This document shows, one piece after another, positions 26,890 through 36,018 of a DNA stretch of 64,000 bases. Made by a program: the position numbers and the translations under genes. The DNA lies in NCBI GenBank assembly GCA_026413225.1, contig CM048552.1:210193553-210257552 (forward strand), in the 5' to 3' direction. Position 1 is the first letter of the stretch. Every line of letters starts with the position of its first letter. The stretch comes from Otis tarda (lineage: Eukaryota > Chordata > Aves > Otidiformes > Otididae). Under the pieces are notes generated by a model that was not told the origin of the DNA, did no database searches, and saw nothing but the letters and a program-made list of their open reading frames with translations.

Positions 26890-27230
26890 TCGTATTCTCT
26901 CTTCAACTGGAACCACACGCAGCAGCGATTTATTAATGTTCTAACGCTGTGCAACCTGCACAGCAGCTTTCAAATAGGTTAAATGTAGCACGGCGTGTAT
27001 AACATTAAGTATGGCAATTAAAACATCTCCACATCCTATGCCTGATCAGAAATGGCTGTCGCTATATATGCGCGCTGCTGTCATTAACGTTTCCGCCCTT
27101 GAACTTGTAGTTTGCTGTGTGTGATGCCCTGTCAATTAAGCGCAATTACGCTTATGTTCCCTCATCTGGAGAGCTTGCCAATTTATGGTTCAGTTGCTGG
27201 GGATGGGGAGGAAATTGGACCACATTGCTC
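26890..27230. promoter_or_regulatory. Candidate conserved non-coding element
   Basis: This is a roughly 340-bp block outside any transposon. It retains an unusual density of CpG for its surroundings: GTCGC, GCGCGC, AACGTT, TCCGCC, AAGCGC and TTACGC all fall between about 27057 and 27155. It also carries clustered homeodomain-type cores (CATTAACG, GTCAATTAAGCG, GCAATTACGC, GGCAATTAAAAC). No frame is open across the block. Unmutated CpG beside TAAT/ATTA cores is typical of deeply conserved developmental enhancers. Whether it is conserved, and which gene it would serve, cannot be seen here. Confidence 0.35.
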
Positions 27231-27703
27231 TTGCTGATGAGAAGAAAAATATCATATGAAGCACATATATTTAGGCAACTTTATCATCCTTAGGGCAATG
27301 AGGGATGGATAATAAAGTCTTGATATTTTAGGAAAAGGGAAGTGGAGCTTCTCTCCCCACACTCCCAGACATCTTTTAAAATACTTCTATCAAAAATCTA
27401 TGAAAACCCTAGGCAAGAGTTGTGAAGACACATCAACAGCATACAGAAAGGATAGAGTGGTCACAGCCTCGTATTTGTCTGTCTTTCATATCCCGGTGTC
27501 AGGAGGGCAGGTATTCATTTCAAATTGAAGAGGTGCACTTTTTCAACACTTTTCAAATAGATGAAGTGTATTAAAATGGACTTCTTAAAATTTCCATCAA
27601 TAACTGCTCTCTTAGCTGTACAGAAAAGACTGAGTATGGTGGATCATGTTAAGGGAGAAGGAAGGGTGGCTGTGAGACACAGGTGGGGAAGTGACAGCTC
27701 AGT

Positions 27704-27724
27704 GAGGAGGAGGAGGAGGAGGAG
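27704..27724. repeat. (GGA)n microsatellite
   Basis: About seven uninterrupted GAG/GGA triplets lie inside an otherwise unremarkable stretch. The 82-codon frame crossing it reads the repeat as polyarginine, a composition artefact. Confidence 0.9.
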
Positions 27725-27970
27725 AATAGATGCTTCTGTGCAGGAGCTGGAGGGCAAGAAAAACAGATACTTGCATGAGGATAAACTCCGCTTGACTGGA
27801 ATGTACTAAATGTGCATCTATAGCTGTCTGTGTGTGTGATCTCCAGCAGCAGGAGTCCAAGGTCCAAATGTTGCTGTTACAGGTGCCAAAACTGAGTCAT
27901 CTTGTCTCAATGGCTAGGCAAGATCGTGTGAGGAAAGTCTTGACTTCCAAATCCTTTTAGGACACCAAAT

Positions 27971-28006
27971 TATGTTTCCTCAACCTAGTATGTTTCCTCA
28001 ACCTAG
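27971..28006. repeat. Perfect 18-bp tandem duplication
   Basis: The unit TATGTTTCCTCAACCTAG occurs twice head to tail without a mismatch (27971-27988 and 27989-28006). This indicates a recent slippage or duplication event. Confidence 0.95.
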
Positions 28007-30392
28007 TGATTTGGGGCAGGATGCATCTCACTTCATTTTAGATCGAATTCAGCATGCCATGGTGGTCCTCAGCTTCCCATGCCGGCCTGAGAGAAGGACA
28101 CCCTCCAGCTCTCCAGGGTGAAGCAGCCACCTAAAAGAGGTCAGACGTATTGTGCCTTATGAGTCCCTGTTTCCCTTCACTGAGCTGAAAGGGGACTAAA
28201 GGGGATGTGTTTACTTGCATGCATAAGTGAGATGAATCAGCCCTGCTCTCCCAGTGGGGTGTGTCAGGAATAGCTCTGTTTGAAACTGAATAACATCAGT
28301 CAGGGCTGTGTTCCTTCAGGAGCCTGTTTCTCCAGATGTGCAATGATAAATAGATTAACTTCCTTTACAAAGGTGTTTGGAAGGTATAAATACATAGGGA
28401 GTTTTATCACATCCCTTTTGAAGCAGAATTCAAGATTTCTTTTAGTAACCTCCGAATTTTTTTTTCTGGTGTTGACTGTTTTCAGGATTACATTCCTGCT
28501 TCTATTGATGTTTCCAGGCTTGTAACCTCAAGCCTGAAAATCACTGACTGCTTATCTCTTGTCCCCGCACCTAACAACTCAGCTTCTGCTGTCCCTAGTA
28601 ACACATGCAGGGAAATGCCTAACAGGCTGTGCTATTGAAAGGGGAAAAAATAAAAAAAAATCCAGTTAAACCTAGGCCCTGGTGCTACAAACATCGAAAT
28701 GTTTATTTGTTACAAGTTAAGACTACAAATAAGTGTTGGCAGGATGGATATTTTAGTCATAATATTTTTTTTTATGATGAGAGTTTCTGTCAGCTGTAGT
28801 TTGTGTGTTATCAACATCTGTCACGGAGGGCTGGGCTATGATCCATAAGTGTTTCAAGTAAAAGGAACAGATTTTCCTTCTAAAAATCAGAAATTGCCAA
28901 GCTGTTGTTTGGAGCAAAACCTTGCATTTAAAGCAATTGTCTAATGGTTCAAGAGAGGTATTTATCTTCTGTGTGTTTTTCTTAATTCCAAGTCTCACCT
29001 GAGGTCTATCTCTTTGTCTGATAGCTGTGATTTCCTCCATCTTAGTCACTAGGATGTCAATACGGAGTAGTATGATGCTATTAATTTTCTTTCCTGGAGT
29101 ATAAGTGTTAACATTCTCTAAGCACATAGTAATTTTTTAAATATGCTACAAAGTGTTTATTTAGTGCTTTGAATGACTGATGACTTAAGAAATAGCAGTA
29201 CAGACTTGCATCTCCTTTACTCCAAGAGGAACACTGTCCTTTGGGGAGCTGCTGTTATGCATGGCACTACTGTGTCTGTAACTTTTAAGAAAGAAGCAGT
29301 CAGTAGATCCAATGTCCTAAAATGTGAATATAACGTATCTGATAATCTCTTGACTTGCCATTATCCTCCTCTGTTGGAGAAAAGGTAGTGATTATTCAGC
29401 AGACCATTCTTGTTTCTGAAGAATCTAGCAGAAACCATCTTCTTAATTGGAGTTAGCAGCACCAGGAGGAGGCCGATCCTCTTGGAAGTTTCTGTTGGCA
29501 GTTCTTATCTCTTTTTGTTTCAAATATTCTTTCTAACTTCCACAGGTCATGTATATACATTAATTATAACGCTGGCTCAAATCTGATAGAATTGTTCAGA
29601 CGCTGTCTCCATCTGCCAAGGGCTTACACTGCAGAAACTCTCAGAATGCATCTAAATCTTCATTTAGTGATTGTCGTGTTTCCAGGCGTAGGCTTACCTG
29701 GGGAACAGGCTAAGTGCACAGGGCCAAATTCTTCAGCTGAGCAGGCTCTGAGAAAAATCAGAGAGTACTTGTTCCTGAAGCCCATGGCTTCCATTTAAAT
29801 AGATATCTAAAAATCAGGAATTAAGGACAAGTTATATTTTCTGAAAATCTAGAGCACTTATACACTGGAACTCCCTATCAAGAAGAAAATGCTTCTTTTA
29901 TATAAAACATGAAGGGAGTTTTCTTAAATTTCTATTCATTCCTTCTTTGTAAATTCTTCAATAGCACATGGAAAACATTGAATTGTCATTTGTTGGCTCA
30001 CTGAAGGGAAACCATAAGAAACTGTACAAAATAACAGTATAATGACAACAAAATAGGAAGAAATTACAGTCTTAAGAGTTTGTTTTAACTGAAAAAAAGT
30101 TATGCTTCAGTTGTCTGTCTAGTGAATGGACACAGACTAGAGCACTTGTGTTCCGTGTTACAAAGTGACGTAACATCAAGTAGCTCTCATTTAGACTTAA
30201 CAACAGTTTGCTAATTGAGACTCAGAGCCATTCTAAGCCAAGATGTTCAATTTTTGCCTTTTTACTCTTGTACCTGGGTACCAAGTCTGTTGTGCATGCA
30301 TTAGACAGTCTGTACCTTGTATACTGAGATTTCTCACATTAGCAGGGAGCATGGTATTTACTGATCAACTAGCACACCAAATACATAAATGC

Positions 30393-30397
30393 AATAT
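30393..30397. repeat. Target-site duplication AATAT, left copy
   Basis: AATAT directly precedes the LTR and is repeated at 31551-31555 directly after it. A 5-bp duplication is the expected footprint of ERVL-type integrase. Confidence 0.9.
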
Positions 30398-30570
30398 TGT
30401 CGTGGTTTTGTTAGTGAGGGGAGGCCTAAGGTGGTAGCTTCTGTAGGAAACTGCTAGAAGTCGCTCCCTTTTGTTCAGTGGACTCGGCTGGGCCTAGGGC
30501 GGACCTGCTGCTGGCCAAGGCCGAGCCGATTGGTAGCAGAATGTTCCGTGATAACACCTCTGCGATAACA

Positions 30571-30578
30571 TATTTAAG
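30571..30578 (+). promoter_or_regulatory. TATA-like box of the solo LTR
   Basis: TATTTAAG lies 174 bp into the LTR, upstream of a purine-rich stretch. It is the natural core-promoter position if the following region is R. Position and sequence fit; activity is unknown. Confidence 0.5.
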
Positions 30579-30879
30579 AAGGGGAAAACAGAAAAAAAAA
30601 GAGAGAAGAGAAGATGTGAAGAAGCTGAGCAGGGGCAGAGGCGCAGAGCGGGAGGCGCAGGCCTCCTGGGCCTTGCAGGCTTCACCCTCTGGCCTCTTGC
30701 CAGGCGGCCAACTGGGCCCGACTCGGCCCGGCCCAGCTGCAAGAAGTGGAAAGGAGATGAGAAGTAAATAAGATGTAAAAAAAGATCCTGAGAGACATCT
30801 ACCACCCTGTTGTGAGGAACGGCTGCAGACGCCAAGGTCAGTTCAGAAAGGAGGGGGAGGAGTAATGCGGCTCCTGGCC

Positions 30880-31170
30880 AAGATTCCCCTGCAGCCTGTG
30901 GTGATGACCATGGTGGAGCAGGTTGTCCCCCTGCAGCCCATGGAGGTCCACGGAGGAGCAGAGATCCACTTGGAGCCCGTGAAGGACCCCGTACTGGGGG
31001 AGGTGGATGCCTGAAGGTGGCTGTGGCCCGTGGAGGGCCCACTGGGACAGCCGTTCTGGAGGGACTGTACTCCGTGGAAGAGATGACCCACGCCGGAGCA
31101 GTTCCACGAAGGACTGTGGCCCGTGGGAGGGACCCCACAATGGAGCAGGGGAGAATGTGAGGAGTGTGAG
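30880..31170 (+). repeat. Degenerate GC-rich tandem array inside the LTR
   Basis: Roughly 40- to 50-bp units repeat the elements CCCGTGGAG or CCATGGAGG and GGAGCAG (at about 30915, 30953, 31096 and 31143) with ACCCACGCCGGAGCAG-like spacers. Divergence between units is high. Such arrays are a known feature of avian ERVL LTRs and explain the overlapping long open frames here, including a 297-codon minus-strand frame at 30494-31387. I regard those frames as non-coding. Confidence 0.75.
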
Positions 31171-31359
31171 GAGTTCTTCCCCCAACCATGAAGCAGCGGC
31201 GTGAAACAACGTATGATGAACTGACTGCAACCCCCATTCCCTCTTCCCCCCTGTGCCGCTCGGGGGGGGAAGGTAGTAGAGATAATGTTAAGCTTGGGAA
31301 GAGGGAGGGGTGGATGGAGGTTATCTTGTTCTCTGTCTCATTATCCTGCTGTTTGTAGT

Positions 31360-31365
31360 AATAAA
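31360..31365 (+). terminator. LTR polyadenylation signal AATAAA
   Basis: AATAAA follows a GTTTGTAGT stretch and is about 185 bp before the LTR end, consistent with the R/U5 boundary lying shortly downstream. Confidence 0.6.
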
Positions 31366-31555
31366 TGAATAGTTTTCCCCAAGTCAAGTCTGTTTTCCCC
31401 GTGACGGTAACTTTAAGGATTTCTCCCTGTCCTTATCTCAAACCTCGAGGTGTTTTTTTCCTTATATTTTCTCTCCCTGTTCTCTCGGAGGGTGGGGGCA
31501 GTGAGAGAGAGACTGAGTAGTCTGGTCCTGATCGGGCCTGAACTACGACAAATAT

Positions 31556-34500
31556 TCTTAATTTTTTTTTTGTTTTCCTGTCAGTTAGGAAATATAAACC
31601 ATGGGTCTAAAAAGACAGAGCAGTAGAGCAGAAATCTTGCAAAAGTCAGTGGTATTTACGTATGCAGCTGTTATAAAGGATAGAAGACTGTAGTTGCAAG
31701 TCTATAAAAAGTGCAAGTTTCCTGGCAAATATGCCCCTCCTCAGAGAAGATAACAACCAAGTAGGTCTTTATGATAAAAATCGGGACAGAGTCCCACCAG
31801 CACTATACCTGGGTGTAAGTCATACTTTTGGGCTGGAGCTCCCTCTGAGAACACGCAGAACTTGGGGCCCTACACCACTCATCTCTCAAGCTTGACAAGC
31901 TTATAGTCGTCTGACTTCAGGAGTCTAAAAGTCAGGCATCTGTTCTGAACTATCTGTCTCATTTCCCTTTATGATCAATGGAGAGAGATCAGCAAGGTGA
32001 TGATTCATTCCTCTTATCTCGGTCTGGCATGAATCATTCTTTCCACTTCTCCGTGTAAATCATTTTCTCTATCCTATGCATGTATTTTGTCCTTTCAATT
32101 GCAAAACACTTCCAGCTGTTTTCCTCGAAACTAGGAAAAAGCCAGGGATTGCTACCCATGAAGAAATCACAAATTTATGCAAAAACCCCACGCTACGGCA
32201 GGTACAGCTTCACACGCTTCATTGAGAAAGCAGATTGGGTTGTCTCTGCAGGATGCTGTACCTGACACCGGATGGTGCCACGTAAAGGTATAAATGAAGG
32301 TGACTCAAAATGGATGTTCAGTCAGGAGGAGATGCCAGGGCTTCGCCTAGTTCCAGAGAAAACTGCAAGATCAGAGTGCCTGACCTTGTAATTTGTAAAC
32401 TAAGGGCAATTAGAGCAGGGAAAAGAAGAGGTTAAGCTTACAATCTGTGCCTTGCTTTTGGGTCTTCCTTCAGACTTTCTGGATAAGTCAGAAAGAGGTT
32501 TTTATACAAACAACATATGCTGTTGTCTTAGCCTTTTTCACAGAATTCCCCTCTCTTGGCTCTCTGTCTCCTCTCTGCTGTCTCAATCTCACAGTGTACT
32601 AATTTTACTTCCCAGCAAATATAAGAAATAAAAATCATACCTAGAATGTTTATGTCTTGCAAACTAGAGGACAAATTTTCTTTCTTAATTCCAGCAACTT
32701 TTTGAAAAGCTTTTTTTTTTTTATCCCATATCAGCCATCAGGAAGTGTCCTGTCTTCTCTCTAATTAATGATCATTCTTTTCAGGCATTGCAGATGTCTT
32801 CACATATGGCTCATTACCCTTAAGACAGAAACAATGTAAGAGTTAAAGGTTTATTTCACAGGGTGCTTTGGGCAACCATGAAGGATGAAGTCATTAAAAA
32901 TACTTTTAACTAAAGCGAAGGCTGAAGCACAGATCCATATTTTCCTGCCTTTACAATATTAAGTGGTGGTTATACGTTTGGAATCAAGGCTTATGAGCTT
33001 TTGTTTGTGGTAAAAGTTGCCTGAAACAGAAGGAAATTGAAAAAATAGTAATAAAACATGCATCTATCACCTAAGTTCTAAGGAATTTACTTTTTTTTTT
33101 TTGTAAATCTCAAACCATTAAAGTAAATTAATAAGAAATGTGTCTACATTTGTATTATGAATGGGTAGATCTTACATGAGGATACAGAATGCTAGGTTAA
33201 TGAAAGAACTACAGAAATCAAAACAGGGAATACAGGTTAAAGTTCAATTATACCCTACTATCAGAGTTTACAAGGCTTACTGATGCCGGTATCTTATTTT
33301 TTCCTTCCCTATTGAGCTTGATGGCTACTAGTTAGTTCCTACTTCTTAAATGTTCTTAATTGAATTATTTTTTCTAAATAATGAAACTTTCTGAAGTGGA
33401 CACACAAAGAACAGTTAACATGTCTACTTCATTAACATATGTCCTTTCTTGAATATCCTAGTTGAATATTTCTACCCTTGCTGTCAAAAGAGGTACCGCT
33501 ACAGTAACCTTACAGATGACATTTATTTTGAGGACTGCTGTGTGACAGTCTCATTTTCTTGGTAAGTTTGCTCATTGTCTTTGCAAAGTTGCATCTGTTA
33601 ATAAAATTACTACTTTACATTTTTACTTCTTATCTATATCTCTGAGCTCTACAGGCCTCATACAAATGGTTACTTAAGACAGCATCTTACATAGTTATTC
33701 TACTTTTGCAATGTTGGAATATCTTCCAATCAGTGTCCATCAAAGATGTGACTATGCCTTCTGTTCCAGTGTTTGTCTGTCAGTCCTTCTCTGGTGGCAG
33801 AAGTAGGAGAAATGGTGTGATATTTTTCTTTTTGAAGATTTGCGTATTTTTCCATATGAAATACAGATAAGACTGAAGATGTGTTTCTTATTCCTGGAAC
33901 AGATGGTTCCAATGTCTGTGATGGTCTTAGATCTGGATGCTTCAATATAGGGCTCAGGAAGTGTCATTTTCCTCTTCAGAGAACTCAGCTGAGCCAGCAA
34001 AGTACTATTGTAGACTTGGTGGTCACAGTAAAGCTTTTCACTCCTCTGGGTGTCTATGGTCTCTATCATGGAGGGTATTTTAAAAATAAAATGTAAGACC
34101 TTAAATTTGATCTACATTTTATAGAAGAGGAAAGATAGGTTTGATATAATGACAGAGTTGGTGATAATCTATCAGACCCTTTCCTGAGCATGAATCCAGA
34201 TTACACAGGGTTTTATACAGAACTGGCTAGTTGTAATGAGTATGTCTATGAGGCAGATAAGATTATTACAAAAGAAGGGAAAGGAAGATTTCTAACCTAA
34301 ACGATGCACTAACTACTCTGACCAGACATATACTAAGGAGAAGTTGAAGTGCTAACTGGAGTTCCAGAGATGCTGAAAGTTTCATGCTCAGTGTGGTACC
34401 AAGAAGAAAAAATTAGGGCATTAATAATGATTGTCTTATCATATAACAGGATTAGCCAGAATCTGCCAGGTAAACAAATCTAATAATAATATGTAGATGC

Positions 34501-35492
34501 AACTTTATAGCACCCGTGATACTAGTCAGGAATCCAAGAGTGCTACAAGCCTATCGACAAATTTTGATGATTTTCAAGCATGTATTTTCAATATCACAAT
34601 ATTTGCATGCACACAATTGGCTGTGTTATGGCTGTAGATGTAGATCACACAATTGCTTGTAGATGCTTACCTGTATCAAACCTCTCACTGGGATTTGGCT
34701 TCAGACAAATGTGCATTCCCATTAGCTGATCTCATCTAAGCAGTGGTCTTTTTCAGCAATGATTGCATAGCCTGCAGCTGCGATGTAGAGGAGCTGTGTT
34801 TCTACACATAATGCCTGTACTTCATCTATACACTTGAAAGTCACTTGAGCTCAAACTTCCTCAGCAATTAACTTGGTGCTTCCATGTGCATATTAAAAAG
34901 TATAAAAGAGAAAACTGGACCTTGTGTAACTTCACTGATGGAGGACTCAGCTCTTGCAGGAAAAGATCTGATCAGAAGTGACAGGAAGATGACGAATATT
35001 TTTAGGAATTTTAGCAGATTTGTGCCTATCACCTCTTTCAGGCAAGTCTGAAGTATCGAAGGTTCCAGAGGTGCCTAGGGAAATGCATTTATGTATAGAA
35101 ATTACAAAATTTTCCATCTGTGGTTTTAGTACCTAGTCCTAGCTTGAATCCAAATTATATCAAGCTTGGAACAGAATATAAATTGGCTATGGCTATGAAT
35201 AAATATATCAAGGTTAGATGTCTTGAGTCTCTTGGATTCTATTACATTTTAAGGTGATTTTATCTTCAAATGCTGCCTTGACTGTTTCAGTTGAGAGTGG
35301 CATTAATTGTTCATAGCTCTGTTCTTAAGCATGAAATACTTTGGTTACCAGTCCTTCTGGGTGTTCAAGGTTCCTGGCTGTACCAAAGCCTGGGAATGGA
35401 GATGTGTTGTGTGCTAATGGACATAAGCAATCTCTATAAGCAAAGTCATGCTGTGTGGAAAGACTTTCCAAATGCACATGTTCTTTTTAGTG
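31556..35492. other. Unique DNA after the LTR
   Basis: AT-rich with T runs near 32710 and 33091. It contains one exon-like segment (33462-33561, listed separately). Overlapping minus-strand frames at 33730-33945 and 33752-34069 have no recognised domain. No transposon recognised. Confidence 0.45.
33462..33561 (+). other. Exon-like segment with a cysteine-rich open frame
   Basis: An acceptor-like CCTAG ends at 33461 and a perfect GTAAGT donor begins at 33562, giving a 100-nt putative exon. One frame (codons from 33464) stays open to the donor. It encodes EYFYPCC, then a stretch with an NLT sequon, then FEDCCVTVSFSW: four cysteines and several aromatic residues in 33 codons. The polypyrimidine tract is weak. 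I cannot match it to a family. It may be a real short exon, a decayed one, or chance. Confidence 0.2.
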
Positions 35493-36018
35493 AATCATAG
35501 AATCATAGAACAGTTTGGGTTGGACAGGAACTTTAAAGACCATCTAGTCCAATCCCCCTGCAAGGAGCAGGGACATCTCCAGCCAGACCATGTTGCTCAG
35601 AGCCTCATCCAACCTGGCCTTGAATGTTTCCAGGGATGGGGTATCAACCACCTCTCTGGGCAACTTGTGCCAGTGTTTCACCAACCTCATTGTAAACAAT
35701 TTTTTCCTGATGTCCAGTCTGAATCTGCCTCCCTCTATTTTAAAACCATTATCCCTTGTCCTATCACAACAGGCCTGCTAAAATGTTTCTCTCCATTTTT
35801 ATTACAAGCCCCCTTTAGGTACTGGAAGGCCACTATAAGGTCTTCCTGGAGCCTTCTCTTCTCCAGACTGAACAGCCCCAACTCCCTCAGCCTGTCCTCA
35901 CAGGAGAGGTGCTCCAGTCCTCTGATCATCTTTGTGGCCCTCCACTGGACTCAATCCAAGAGGTCCATGTCCTTCTTATTCTGGGGGCTCCAGAGTTGGA
36001 TGGAGTACTCCAGGTAAA
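35493..36018 (-). mobile_element. CR1 LINE 3' fragment
   Basis: It opens with AATCATAGAATCATAGAACA (two terminal repeat units) and continues as antisense CR1 ORF2: CATCTAGTCCAATCCCCCTG, CATCCAACCTGGCCTTGAAT, CATTATCCCTTGTCCTATCA, AGGTACTGGAAGGCCACTAT, CCTGTCCTCACAGGAGAGGT and CTGGGGGCTCCAGAGTTGGA, ending at GTACTCCAGGTA. On the minus strand this covers the equivalent of WSPQ..MDQ through the C-terminus ([33 protein letters not shown]). The reading frame is interrupted by small changes. About 526 bp, 5'-truncated. Confidence 0.95.

Larger units (their letters stand above)
27231..30397. other. Unique DNA with small repeats
   Basis: It holds a GGA microsatellite (27704-27724) and a perfect 18-bp duplication (27971-28006). 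A 124-codon minus-strand frame (28753-29127) shows no domain I recognise. No convincing gene or transposon. Confidence 0.5.
30398..31550 (+). mobile_element. Solo LTR of an ERVL-type endogenous retrovirus
   Basis: It starts TGTCGTGGTTTTGTTAG and ends GAACTACGACA. The termini form a near-perfect inverted repeat (TGTCGTGG against TGTCGTAG), and the element is flanked by an exact 5-bp AATAT duplication. It is strikingly more GC- and CpG-rich than its surroundings. A TATA-like TATTTAAG at 30571 and a polyadenylation signal AATAAA at 31360-31365 give the U3-R-U5 order on the plus strand. The U5 end carries GTGACGGTAA and CTCCCTGTCCTTATCTC, shared with many avian ERVL LTRs. There is no internal retroviral sequence and no second LTR, so it arose by LTR-LTR recombination. 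At 1153 bp it is long for an LTR, partly because of an internal degenerate tandem array. Family assignment rests on recalled avian LTRs. Confidence 0.92.

Noticed and set aside
28753-29127. 124-codon minus-strand frame
   Set aside because: Composition follows the AT-rich background; no domain, no splice or promoter context.
30494-31387. 297-codon minus-strand open frame
   Set aside because: It lies almost wholly within the GC-rich solo LTR and its tandem array, is proline/serine-rich low-complexity, and runs antisense to the LTR. Overlapping frames of similar quality exist on the same bases.
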